DNA from: Silene conica
Lineage: Eukaryota > Streptophyta > Magnoliopsida > Caryophyllales > Caryophyllaceae
Assembly: GCA_029255685.2 (NCBI GenBank)
Contig: CM055311.2
Coordinates: forward strand, 17,754,952 to 17,818,951
Length of the DNA: 64,000 bases
Direction: 5' to 3'
The notes under the pieces are model-generated. The model saw only the letters and a list, made by a program, of their open reading frames with translations. It did not search any database and had not been told where the DNA came from. Numbering within the stretch: the first letter of the stretch is position 1; every line of letters begins with the position of its first letter. The position numbers and the translations under genes were made by a program. Below, in pieces: positions 46,648-58,222 of the stretch.

Positions 46648-47838
46648 TTGTGCCAAATGTGGAACTGTGAGGCTGAGACTCCTAAGACTAGTGAGATACC
46701 TGTGGTGTGGGAGTTTGAGGGAGTATTCAGAGATGACGTTCCTGGATTACCACCAAGGAGGGAAGTGGAATTTTCCATTGACCTAAAACCAGGGGCGGGA
46801 CCAATATCTAAATCACCGTACCGTATGGGACCGAAGGAGATGGAGGAATTGAAGAAACAGTTGGATGAATTAGCTGAGAAAGGATTCATTCGACCCAGTG
46901 TGTCACCCTGGGGAGCACCTGTACTATTTGTGAAGAAGAAGGATGGGAGTTTGAGACTTTGTGTTGACTACCGAGAGCTGAACAATGTGACCATCAAGAA
47001 CCGTTATCCTTTGCCGAGAATTGACGACCTGGCCTTTTCGATCAGTTAAGTGGAGCTGGGGTTTTCTCTAAGATTTATTTGAGATCCGGGTATCACCAGT
47101 TAAGAATAAAAGATGAAGATATTCCAAAGACCGCTTTCAGAATGAGGTATGGCCACTATGAATTTGTGGTTATGCCATTCGGGTTGACTAACGCTCCAGC
47201 TGTGTTCATGGATTTGATGAACCGAGTCTTTAGCCCATATCTGGATAAGTTCGTGGTGGTATTCATCGATGATATCCTAGTGTATTCCAAGAATGCGGAA
47301 GAGCACGAGGACCATTTGAGGAGAGTACATCAGACCTTGGAGGATCATAAGCTCAATGCTAAGTTGAGCAAGTGTGAGTTCTGGTTGGAGAAAGTCGCAT
47401 TCCTGGGGCATGTAATTTCCAAGGAGGGAGTATCTGTCGACCCTAGTAAGATCGAGGCTGTGACTAGATGGCAAAGTCCGAAGAATGTGAGTGAGATTCG
47501 AAGCTTCCTAGGATTGGCTGGTTATTATCGGAGGTTTGTCAAAGATTTTTCGAAGATAGCAAAACCGTTGACATCATTGATGAGGAAGGAGAACCGTTTC
47601 GTTTGGGATGAGAGTTGTGATAAGGCATTCCTGACCCTTAAGGAACGTCTGACAACAGCTCCTATCCTTGCTTTGCCAGTCGGGAGTGATAATTTTGAAG
47701 TTTATACTGACGCTTCGAAGCATGGATTGGGTTGTGTGCTAATGCAGAATGGGAGAGTGATCGCGTATGCTTCTCGCCAACTGAAGACCTATGAAGAAAA
47801 TTATCCGACCCATGATTTGGAATTGGGGGCGGTGGTCT
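46648..47838 (+). pseudogene. Reverse transcriptase and first part of RNase H of element C
   Basis: RT motifs in order: '[20 protein letters not shown]', '[20 protein letters not shown]' and '[20 protein letters not shown]', then '[20 protein letters not shown]' and the active-site block [12 protein letters not shown]. RNase H begins with '[20 protein letters not shown]' and is interrupted by the CACTA element at 47839. RT copies element RNA into DNA. It is broken, and it is one of only two RT-bearing regions in the window. Confidence 0.88.
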
Positions 47839-48005
47839 CACTACTACAAAATGAGCCTATTGCAACATTTTGGTTGCAACACTTGGTCTTTATGTTGCAC
47901 TTTAAGTTAATTATGCAACACTTTCTCAAAAATGTTGCTTTTGTTGCATAAGTGCAATATTTTTACACAAATGTTACATTTTGTGGCAACAAGCAACACT
48001 TTTTC

Positions 48006-50833
48006 ACTTATCATACTTTTTAAAATTTCATTTTCGTTCATGTGCCTTATTGGAAACCTAATGAAAATTTAAGGGCTTTTTCGTTTTTTTGAAATATCAA
48101 AGGGAATAAAAAAACCCTTAATCCTGCTGCCACCGCGCGTCTGTTGGAATTCAACAAGAGTACAAGACACAGTTCTTCTTGCTTCTTCATTCTTCAATAC
48201 ACAGGTCATTAGTTCTCTCAATCTCAATTTTGTCCCTTAACTTTGGTACACAAATATATGACCCCTTGTAATTTAAGCTAATTTATCCTCTTTGAACTAC
48301 TAACTCTATGTTTTTCAAGCAATTATAACCTAATCTTTGGTGGGTCAATCTTACAATTTCAGCGTTTGTGCAATTTTGATTTTTGGTTGTTGCCCGTTAT
48401 CTATTCGCCGAAATGCCCCACGGTTATTACTGCTGCTTTTAGTGTATTTTCACGTCTCTAAATTCCTTCTGCTTACTGATTTTAACTATTTAACATATAA
48501 TCTGATTTGGGTTAAGGTTTGGTGATAAATTGCGTAATTTTTGCAGGATTTGATTGGGTTTCTTTTGGGATTGTTACTGGTTTGCTAATTAGGGTTCATG
48601 TATTAGTTTAGAAAGATGTATGTTACTGTAGTAGCTGGTACTTTACGGCTTATAGAATTAACTTGCCTACTTCAGAATCGATATTGTCAAATGGTCAAGT
48701 TTCTGCCTGTTCGATGGTTAGAATGCCTAAAAGCGGGATTACACTCTTTGTGTTTGGGTTTTACGTAGAAATGAACCATGTTTGAATGTGCTTGAATTAT
48801 GTCTTGCAGAAATAGCTTGGCTCAAGATGTGAAAAAACAGTGTCATAAATCTGGATGCATCTTTTGGTTATTCATGTAAATCTTTCAAAGATAATTGACT
48901 TGGGTACTTGTGTGTTCACGTTTATATTATCATGTAAGATTACTTTGATTAGGTGATGTAAAGTTTATTAAGATGTTGGTTAAGTGGTATTCAATTGTAG
49001 CAGACTAGCAGTTACAGAGAATATCAGTGATGAAATATGCTTAACATGATGCAGTGATGAAATATGCTTAACTGAGCTTCTCCTGCTGAATTTTTCTCAA
49101 CTTTCGTCATATCTTCAGGTCGTCTACTGAATTCCTCTATCAGATCTTCAGAATTTGTCACAGGCATCCTCAGGTAATCTTTCAAACCCAACTCAATTTC
49201 TAATACGCCAAATAGAATAAGTGAAATCTGGTAGTGCCAATATTCAAATAGTTTTGTGTAAATTGGTCTGTAGATGAAGTCAGAGATGAATTAGACACAT
49301 CAGAACTAGAAACCAAGCCAACAGTACAACTATATCATCATCAGTTGCTCAATCTTGCTTTTCTCTACCTGAATTGCGTGACTTAAATTACCCCCGTGCA
49401 TCATAGTTTTAATGCGACAGATTAGCTCCTACAATCCTTCAAAATCAGTGCTAGGATATCTCAGATGTCCATTAAAAGCAGTAAAATTTGTAAGGTTAAT
49501 GCTTTGTTTGTATTACAAGATTAGTAAATTGTATTTGGATTATAATGTTTTGGGATATTATGTGAAGGTATTTAGCAACCAAAAGTGAAGCAGATCATTA
49601 TGCAATATAATTGAAGAGAGAACAAGAAGAGATTATAGAATTCCCTGACACAAGTGGAAATATAGGGGTTTGAATGTGCAATTAAGGCCAGTGAACATTC
49701 TTGAAATTCTTTATCTTTCGGATGGCAATATAACTTCATTAGTAGGGCACTTCGGGTTGTTGTTGTTGATGATTTCTACATCTTCCAAGTTAAGCCTTAT
49801 GTACATTGTGCCTATCTCATGCAGGTCTAAACAGAAAAGACTAGGTTATTAGGCAAGTTCAGAAGCCGTTAGTCTGTTACTGCACTACTTAGGTATACTC
49901 CACTACTACTGCAATGTTGCTAAACTGATGGTGCTATGCTATTCTGGCTTGCACTGTTTCTTAATTATTACTCCTATCAATTTCTGTAGAACGTCTTTGT
50001 TTGTGATGTATGTCTTAATTTTGGATTGTCGATGCTTGTATAACTTGAAGAATAATTAGGTTTTTTTTTATTCTAAGGTTAGTCTTGAGCTTTTCCATTT
50101 CAAGTGAAGGCATAGACTCACTATCCTTTGGCTGTAGAATATAACGTAATGACATGAATTTGTTTTCTCTGTGTGCATTTCTACTATAGTGAAGTCGCAG
50201 TGACTCCCTGCATTTTATGATGCATTTTTGTTTTGGTTAACTGGAAAGCAAACTTTTGTATTCAACACAAGGTTGAGGTTGTGTACATCCAACCTCCTAA
50301 CCTCGCCACTGATGGAAGCCTTGGGCTAATGTTGTTGGTGTGTTACTGTTGTAATGGTAATTTTGTGATTATCTACTTATTTAGTTTTCTATTTTTCTAG
50401 GTAAGGTAGTTGCTAAATTCTGCGCCAAGTGCTTAAGAGTGAAGCCTATTCAGCCGGAGACTTAACAACATCTCTCCAGAAAGCTTTCCTTAGGTATTAT
50501 ATATTATGAGCGTAAATTGATCGATAATTGGTCTTTTTACTAGATGTAGGTCTTAGATTTAGCGAGTGAATATACTTGTTATGATCGTGGATATGTTTCA
50601 TCATCAATTTACATATGCAGTTTGTGAAGACCTAAGAAAGAGAATGAGGGATGATGCTCCAGCATGACTACTGCAATGTTGCTAAACTGGTGTTGATATG
50701 CTATTCTGGCTGTTGAACTGATGTTGTTGCGCTGTTTGTTATTACTTATTGCAGGTGTTCGTTAATTGCTGCTACATGCCGCTATCACGGCTACTGGCTG
50801 CTGCTGCCCCACGCTGTTGGCAGTAGTTTTGTG
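48006..50833. other. Element D interior, left part: no recognised gene
   Basis: Moderately AT-rich DNA that reads like a transcribed untranslated region with introns ('ttcaatacacaggtcatt', 'ttttgcaggatttg'). A repeat of about 45 bases built on 'ctactgcaatgttgctaaac' and 'gctattctggct' occurs near 49906-49950 and 50669-50720. The 62- and 60-codon frames at 48337 and 49670 show no domain. Confidence 0.55.
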
Positions 50834-51185
50834 CGCTGCTGCCACTTTTGCTAGTTGATGTTCGTTGTTGATATAATTGCTGATGAATGTCATTCGTTGT
50901 TGTTGTTGATGCAGCGTTCAGGCGGGCATGCCCATCGTCTACTGATGAAAAGCGGATGCAGCGTTCAGGCGGGCAGGCCCAGGTATCTTTCCACTTCTTA
51001 GCATCTAATCAGGATTAAGTATGAGGTCTCGGGATAGTTGTGGGCTGCACGCTGCTGCCACTTTTGCTAGTGTTGTTCGTTGTTGATATAATTGCTGATG
51101 AATGTCATTCGTTGTTGTTAATGCAGCGTTCAGGCGGGCAGGCAGGCCTAGGTATCTTTCCACTTCTTAGCATCTAATCAGGATT
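50834..51185. repeat. Tandem duplication, period about 216 bases, inside element D
   Basis: Two copies begin cgctgctgccacttttgcta at 50834 and 51050. Both contain 'gaatgtcattcgttgttgtt' and 'gcagcgttcaggcgggca', and end near 'ttagcatctaatcaggatta'. The first copy has an extra internal repetition of 'gcagcgttcaggcgggca' (50911 and 50956). Confidence 0.8.
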
Positions 51186-51873
51186 ATCAACCAATTTTTT
51201 TTCCTTAGCTGACTAGGAAGTGTAGGAACCATTGCGGAAATCTCGCGGAGTCTGAATCAACCCTCTGCTTGATGCACTGAGCTGCACTTTCGGAGGCTTC
51301 AAAATATATATAGCACTACTTTGTAGGTGTGTCTTCCTTCGAGTCCTTTTGTGTAAATACAGAGGACTTTTATTGTTTTCAATTTAAGGACAAATAAATA
51401 AATATCCGCAGTCCTTACTCACAAAATGTCAAACTTTGCATGCTAACTCACTGTCCTACCATCACCCATTCAGATTTGAGATAGGATTTAAATAGGAGGT
51501 CTATCATTGTATCATGTATGATATGATTTATTCCTGTTTGCATTATTAGTCAGATTTATATGAATTGTGGAGTAACATTATTAGTCAGATTTATGTGAAT
51601 TGTGGATTATGGATTGTGGATGTGGAATACTTTTTGTATAGGAATGCGACTGTGGGTGGTACTTGGTATGCGAGATAGCTAACGTGTCATATTTCTGGAA
51701 TGAATATACCTCTGTATAAGTTTGACCAATTAGTGAAATTTGCTTTAATTATATGATTTACCATCATCTACAGTCCAACGGGGATATGAGACTCAACATT
51801 AGTATTAGATCGGATTCTTTCTCTAAGTGGATTGGGTTCCAAGCAGAACGAGATTTCGTCGGATAGACAATAG

Positions 51874-52134
51874 GGTAAGCAAGCACTGGCACAGATTAAA
51901 TCCTCTCGCTACTTGTTAAATATGGGCGAGTGGGCTTCCTCGGACAAGTTAGATAAAGAAAGGCACGACTGGCCTGTGCCCAGACTCCGTCTTCCAGTTT
52001 GAAAGGATGGAACGCGTCTCAGCAAAGCCAAGGCTTTAATTTCTGTCTGGGATCCCCGAGCGGGCCATTTGTTTTCTTTGTTGCTCGACGATCAATACTT
52101 TGGCAAGATTGTTGTATATGTAATGGAATCGTAA
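51874..52134 (+). pseudogene. Exon-like coding fragment in element D, unknown protein
   Basis: One frame is open over 86 codons except for a single TGA at 52000-52002, and ends with TAA at 52132. It reads like real protein: YLLNMGEWASSDKLDKE, RHDWPVPRLRLPV, SKAKALISVWDPRAGHLF, DDQYFGKIVVYVMES. There is no in-frame ATG at its start and no flanking exon that I can identify. It could be a captured host-gene piece or the tail of an ancestral element gene. I do not recognise the family. The overlapping frame starting at 51999 is less protein-like. Confidence 0.4.
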
Positions 52135-52690
52135 TTTTCTTGTCTTTTTTTATTATTATTGTTAGTTGTTGTATGTACCGGTTTTTTGGACGATGTAAAT
52201 GACTTTCTTATATTTTTTAATTTAATACTTATATTATTTCACCAAAAAAAGTTCGATCTTTTAATTAATTTACATGTAATATTATTCGTGTCGTACCTCA
52301 ATGGCTGAAACGACAATAAATCGTTGTTTATAATTCTTGCAACATAAAAAAATTGTTGCAATAGATTATAAACCTGATGCATTTAGGAGTCACATAAATT
52401 TTAAAAGTGTTGCAAGGCAAAAAAGTAATTGTTGCTATAATTAGGAAACAATGTTGCATTCATATGTTTTAAGTGTTGCATTTGAAAAGTGTTGCATTTT
52501 TAAAACGATTGCAACACATGTAAAAAGTGTTGCGTTTTATCCAAAAATGTTGCATGAAATGTTGCGCGAGGCTAATGCAACAAGACTTTAAGCAACATAT
52601 TTAAAAGTGTTGCTTAAACCTTATAGCAACATTTTTATGGGTATATGCAACATTTTAAAGCCGTTGCAATAGGCTCATTTTGTAGTAGTG

Positions 52691-54400
52691 TCTTTGCACT
52701 TAAATTGTGGCGCCATTACCTTTATGGAGCCACTTTTAAGGTGTTTTCTGACCACAACAGCCTGAAGTATATCTACACCCAGCGAGAGTTGAACATGAGA
52801 CAGAGGCGGTGGATAGAGTTGATTGGAGATTATGATATGCAGATTATTTACCACGAAGGGAAGGCAAATGTGGTAGCTGACGCTCTAAGTAGGAAATCTG
52901 TGCATGCCTTGACTTGTGCCAGATCGCGAGTGAGATTGCATGACGAACTAAGGGAAATGGGAATTTTCATGATCCGAAAAGGGGATGCTCTTAGTGATTT
53001 GACAGTGGAGCCAGAGTTGTATGGGGAGATTCGTGAGTTGCAACAGAGTGATGCGAGAATCCAGAAATGGCGCGGAATGGTTGGGAGTGAGGTTGGAGAG
53101 GCTGCATCCAAGTTCAGTATTCATACCGACGGTAGTTTGAGGTTCAGTGGGCGATGGTGTGTTCCGGATATTGAGGAGGTAAAGAAGAAAATTCTGACTG
53201 AAGCTCATGCTACTCCATATTCCGTTCACCCGGGGGTGATAAGTTGTAGAATTTGTGTCGAGGTGTCTGACATGTCAGAGAGTGAAAGGGGAGCATAAGA
53301 GACCTCAGGGGAAAGTTCAGCCTTTGGATGTGCCAGAGTGGAAGTGGGAGAACATCTCGATGGACTTTATTGTGGGGTTGCCTCGGACTCAGAGGGGCAA
53401 CAACATGATTTGGGTGATTGTGGACCGTCTGACTAAGTCTGCTCACTTTATTCCGATGAAAGATACCTGGAGTAAAGCCGAGTTGGCTAAGTCATATGTT
53501 CAGAATGTAGTCAAGTTACATGGGGTGCCTAAGGATATTGTTTCGGATCGAGACTCGAGGTTCATATCTAGATTTTGGCAGGAGTTGCAGGCCGCCTTGG
53601 GTACCCAATTGAAGATGAGTACTGCTTTCCATCCAGCTACTGACGGTCAGATCGAGAGAACAATCCAGACCCTTGAGGACATGTTGAGAGCTTGCGTACT
53701 TGAGTTCGGAGGATCTTGGGAGGATCGACTGGGATTGATCGAGTTTTCGTATAACAACAGCTATCATGTCAGTATAGGGATGGCCCCTTTTGAGGCTTTG
53801 TATGGGAGGAAGTGTAGGAGCCCTGTGTGTTGGGATGATCGAGCCGATGTGTTAACTTTAGGGCCAGATATGATCCAGGAGATAGTGGAGCAGGTTCAGG
53901 TTATTCGACGGAAAATGAGGGCCGCCCAGGATAGACAGAAGAGCTATGCAGATTTAAAGAGGAGCGATATTTCATTCGAGGCCGGAGAGAAGGTACTCCT
54001 GAAGGTATCTCCAATGAGGGGTGTGATGAGATTCGACAAGCGTGGCAAACTGAGTCAGAAATTTATTGGACCGTTTGAGATTTTGGACAGAGTTGGGGAG
54101 GTGGCGTACCGATTAGCTTTACCTCCAGCTCTATCCAAGGTCCATAACGTGTTCCATGTGTCTCAGTTACGAAAATATGTGAGTGATCCATCTCATGTCC
54201 TACGCCACGAAGTGATTGAGGTAGATGAGCAGTTGGCATACGTTGAGACTCCGAAAGAGATTCTGGACAGGAAGGTACGAAAGACTCGCAATGGGGAAAC
54301 GTCCTTGGTGAAAGTTCTGTGGACCAATCATAATCAGGAAGAGGCTACATGGGAACCGGAGGCATCCATGAGGGAGCGTTACCCACATTTGTTTGGTTGA
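52691..54400 (+). pseudogene. RNase H end, integrase and chromodomain of element C
   Basis: RNase H resumes with [20 protein letters not shown] and ends at '[16 protein letters not shown]'. Integrase core blocks are 'WENISMDFIVGLPRTQRGNN' (first Asp), 'VPKDIVSDRDSRFISRFWQE' (second Asp) and 'STAFHPATDGQIERTIQTLE' (Glu), the D-D-E triad of integrases. 'VHNVFHVSQLRKYVSDPSHV' leads to a C-terminal chromodomain-like tail with 'VKVLWTNHNQEEATWEPEAS' and the family ending RERYPHLFG at 54400. That tail marks chromoviruses and is thought to guide insertion to chromatin marks. Broken in places. Confidence 0.88.
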
Positions 54401-54404
54401 GGTA

Positions 54405-54442
54405 AGTTACGGGGACGTAACTCTTCTTTAAGGGGGGTGGAA
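54405..54442 (+). promoter_or_regulatory. Element C outer stem-loop and polypurine tract
   Basis: Arms agttacg (54405-54411) and cgtaact (54416-54422) close the loop ggga. Twenty bases with the tract taaggggggtggaa follow to the LTR edge at 54443. A second such module lies 94 bases further on, inside the LTR (54500-54536). Confidence 0.85.
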
Positions 54443-56642
54443 TGTAGCATTTCGAATTCTTAGCATGTTCGTCTTTACCTTTATATCTTTTGAGTGAGTG
54501 AACTTCGGGACGAAGTTCATTTTAAGGGGGGAAGATTGTAATACCTCGTATATTCGTTGCGATGTTTTCTTTATATAATCGTCATAGGGTTAGTCTAAGT
54601 ATGATAATCAGTGAATGTTATGTTGTAATTCTTTTGTTGCTCTTGGGGATCGAGCACGGGACCTCTAGGGGGTGATGTTGGGCTTCAAATTCCGTGCACA
54701 AACACCACAGCCCACGACACACTAAAACCCTAACACATATGCTAACACTCATCCTCACTTATAATCTCACTATGCCGCCATATAAGAGTATCAAACACTC
54801 ACTTTCTGACCTAGCTTTTGCACACCTGATACCCTACGCCTACTGCCGCCACCACACAGAAGAGAAGGAGAGTTTTCACAGCCACAAACCACCCTACGTT
54901 CCTTCCTAATTCTTTTAAGAAGTCAGGTATGCGTAATCGAGTTTTACTCTGTTTTTATATACGTTGTGTGTGGTTGTTTTGACAGTGGGTTCGAAGGGTA
55001 GTCGAGGGTTTTTTTTTCTGTGGTTTTGTGATCTCGTGTTTCTGGTGAGTAAGGGCGTGTCAAGGGGGGTTGTCATGGAGGGAATAGTTGTCGCAGTGGG
55101 TGTCGACAGGGGTGTTTATCACCCCTGGTTACATCAGTCTCGGTATAGGTTTGCTCAGGTAGTGAGTTTGGGGTTGGTACCACCGTTGACTCGAGGGAGG
55201 TCGAAGCGGTGGTACCACTGTCGTCGTGTAGATTGTGTGTCAGGGGTGACGTGTCGGTGGTTTCAAGGGTTGTTGGGAGTTGTTGAGGGTGGTCGATGGT
55301 AGGCTATTTTAGCAGCCCAGGGAGTTCAGGCGGCTGTTCTGGTCTGTCTGTGGGTCGGTTTCTGCCTCGCCGGTGCACGTCGGTGGGGTGGTGTGGTGTC
55401 GTTGGGGTAGCCGGTGGTTCTGGGGTTTAGGCTGGTTGGTGGCGTACGTGGTGGTAGGGACAGGTGCTACGTGGTGGTAGGCGGTTGTTTTGGGGGCTGT
55501 TGGAGTCGTGGGTTTGTTGGGTTTTGTGATTAATTATTATTATGATTATTATTATTATTATTAATAATAATATTATTATTATTATTAATATAATTATTAT
55601 TATTATTAGGATGTTGCTAATATTCTTTTTATTGATTGTTGTTATTAATTTATCATATGCTTAACGACATCACTCGTATGTTTTAATTGGTTGGATCCTT
55701 ACTTTAGTTGTTGTTTCGGGTTAATTAAATATACGAGTTGGGAATTATTTAAGTCATGGGAGTTACTATAATTGGAAGTTACTATATTAGAAAGTTTCTA
55801 CTTTTGGAAACTTTCCACTTATGGAAGGGTTCTATTTATAGTAAGTGGGGTTTGTTAAGGGGTTCGGGAAGGATATTAATTCGTTACGTATACGTGTTTA
55901 GGTAGCGAGTTTCGTGTGGAACATTTCTAACAAGCCTCAGATTTAGCTGCATTCCTGCTATTTCAGGAAGGGGAAATACTTGTATATAATGATGAGTAAT
56001 CTGTTCACATTTGGTATTAACCATGTTTGTTTTATAATATCATATGATCGTTATGTTGTGCTATTTATTTATATAATTCTGAGATACGATACGAGGTGAT
56101 GAGATAATGGGTCTTGTGATTGGTGCGGAGTTAATGGGTCTTGTGATTGGTGCGGAGTTGATGGGTCTTGTGATTGGTGTGGAGAATAATGGGTCTTGTG
56201 ATTCGGTGTGAAGAATAATGGGTCTTGTGATTCGAAGAGGAGATGGTCGACTTCCTACTTATAGTATTGTTTACTTGTTTATATTTTCTACTCAACCTCG
56301 TGGTTGACCCTGTGTATTCGTGATCACCTGTGATGAACCAACTTATTGGGGAGCAGATTGACAGGTGTTGAGACTGTGGGAGCTAAGGGAAGGGAGAAGC
56401 ATGGATCAGGACCAGCCTAGAGTCTAGATCACCATAGTAGTCTTTTCATGAGTTGTACTTTAGTTTTTCAAGACAGTTTTTATAAGTTGGCTGTATGAAC
56501 TCGTTCTTTGACTTTAACCTTATTTAATTAAAGTACTGTTTATCTTTCCTTTGTATCTACTGCCTCGGGAAACCGAGATGGTAACACCCTTATTTATCTG
56601 GGGAGTCCTAGTACAAGCCCTTAAATAAATGGGGTTGTTACA
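54443..56642 (+). repeat. Element C, 3' LTR
   Basis: A 2200-base copy; it has about 120 bases of GC-rich sequence near 55365-55490 not seen in the 5' LTR. Otherwise it is about 2% different. It carries the same extra 94 bases at its start (54443-54536). Confidence 0.9.
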
Positions 56643-57218
56643 CAGCAACATCCTCAATAATATTGAGACCCTTGGTCTCCCCAGAATTATCTTGAAACCT
56701 CCCATTAGCCGTGGCATCAAGATAAGCACGATTGTCATCGTACAACCCATTATAGAACTGGTTACAAAGAAACCATTGTTCGAATCCATGATGAGGGATG
56801 GATCGAACAAGTCTCTTGAACCGGTCCCATGCTTCACTGAAATCTTCGGTCGGCCCTTGTTTAAAGCTTGTGATTTGGGCCCTCAAAGCATTAGACTTTA
56901 ACGCGGAATAATATTTCCGGTAAAAAGCTAATGCTAAAGTATTCCAGTCAGTAACACCCGCATCAGTGCGGGGTAAGTGATCTCTATACCACTCCCTAGC
57001 CGAGTCCCGAAGAGAAAAGATGAACATGGTTTGCTTGATTTGGTCTTGTGTAACCCCATCCGGAGGCGCGATAGAGCAGATATAATCAGTAAATATCTCT
57101 ATGTGTTTCGCCGCGTCCTCGTTTGCCGCTCCCCCAAACTGGTTCTTCTCCACCATGGAGATATAGGATGGTTTGGCTTCAAAGGGTTTTCCCGTGCCTG
57201 CGGGTAACTTGAACCCCT
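56643..57218 (-). pseudogene. Element B, right piece: gag domain
   Basis: B resumes after C (second cagca at 56643-56647). The translation has 'TGKPFEAKPSYISMVEKNQF', 'ICSIAPPDGVTQDQIKQTMF' and 'SFKQGPTEDFSEAWDRFKRL', then 'SIPHHGFEQWFLCNQFYNGL', matching B2 gag. It is cut on the right by element H at 57219. The N-terminal part, primer site and 5' LTR of B would lie beyond the window, past H. Fossil. Confidence 0.82.
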
Positions 57219-58170
57219 TGTAACACCCCATTTATTTAGAGGCCTGACCAAGGACTCCCCAAATAATCAAGGGTGTTACCATCTCGTATAACCGAGGTAG
57301 TAGATAACAAATCGAAGAACACACAGTACTTTATTAAGTAGTCTAATTGTTTACACTGAAAGTCTCAAGAAACTACAACTGAAAAGTCTTACAAAGCAAA
57401 CAACAGTCTATACTAAGTGAAAGACTAGACATCATGAGATAGCTATAGCTAGGTCTAGTTCGTAGTCTCTCCTCCCTTCCAGCTCCCAAAGAGTCTAAGA
57501 CCTGTCATTCTGCTCCCCAATAAATTGGATCAACACAGACACATACAACAAACAAACAGGGTCAACACGAGGTTGAGTAGGTAATATAATCAAGACATGA
57601 AATAATAATACAATATAAATTCCTCCGTCACCTCCACATTCGTTACTCCACTTCACCTCCAACACCACACACCTCCCATGGCCATATCACAAGTCCCTTA
57701 TCACAAGACCCTTATCACAAGACCCGTTTCACAACCTCCGTTCTCCACAATATTCAATAATAAACATTCCATTACAATATATCACCACAACATATATAAA
57801 TAAGATAACTAGTATTCTCATGTCAGATCAAATTCACAACATAAATATTCCCCTACCTCAATACTGCGGAAGATGACAGCAAGTGAGCAACGGCTATTAA
57901 AAACGTTCCACGCGGAAACCTCCACCTAAACATATATTATATAATTAATAAAGCTCCCTAAATCTTATAATATCAACACACATTCTATTTATAGAAACTT
58001 CCTAAAAAGGAAAGTTTCTTCAAACGACATTACCCAATAAGGCAAATTTCTAAATATAGTAACCCCTTAATAAATTAACCTCCATACGAGATATCGACCC
58101 AAAATAATTAATAAAGCAACACTTGATAATAAAATACTATTAACAATAAAATACTAACAACATTAGTATA

Positions 58171-58222
<52 letters not shown>

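Larger units (their letters stand above)
47839..52690 (+). mobile_element. Element D: CACTA (En/Spm) DNA transposon, probably non-autonomous
   Basis: Perfect 28-base terminal inverted repeats begin CACTACTACAAAATGAGCC and end GGCTCATTTTGTAGTAGTG. The 3-base target site tct is at 47836-47838 and 52691-52693. Both are hallmarks of CACTA elements. Subterminal regions (47860-48005, 52325-52670) are packed with short copies of tgttgca/tgcaaca in both orientations, as expected of transposase-binding sites. Over 4.85 kb I see no TNPD- or TNPA-like transposase frame, so movement would need a helper. It inserted inside C's RNase H and is younger than C. Strand is nominal. Confidence 0.9.
42360..56642 (+). 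mobile_element. Element C: Tekay-type chromovirus (Ty3/gypsy) with gag-pol remains
   Basis: LTRs at 42360-44445 (2086 bases) and 54443-56642 (2200 bases) start TGTAGCATTTCG and end TGTTACA. Target site cagca is at 42355-42359 and 56643-56647. It has a tRNA-Met primer site at 44449-44460, gag and protease 44994-46482, RT and RNase H 46648-47838, a CACTA insertion (D), RNase H end, integrase and chromodomain 52691-54400, and a polypurine tract 54429-54442. It is broken in several places apart from D. About 40-45 LTR differences noticed by eye (near 2%) suggest under one million years at an assumed 1.3e-8 per site per year. Confidence 0.92.

Noticed and set aside
48337-48525. 62-codon frame in the CACTA element as a possible transposase piece
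   Set aside because: It shows no TNPA or TNPD motif; it is hydrophobic low-information sequence in probable intron-like DNA.
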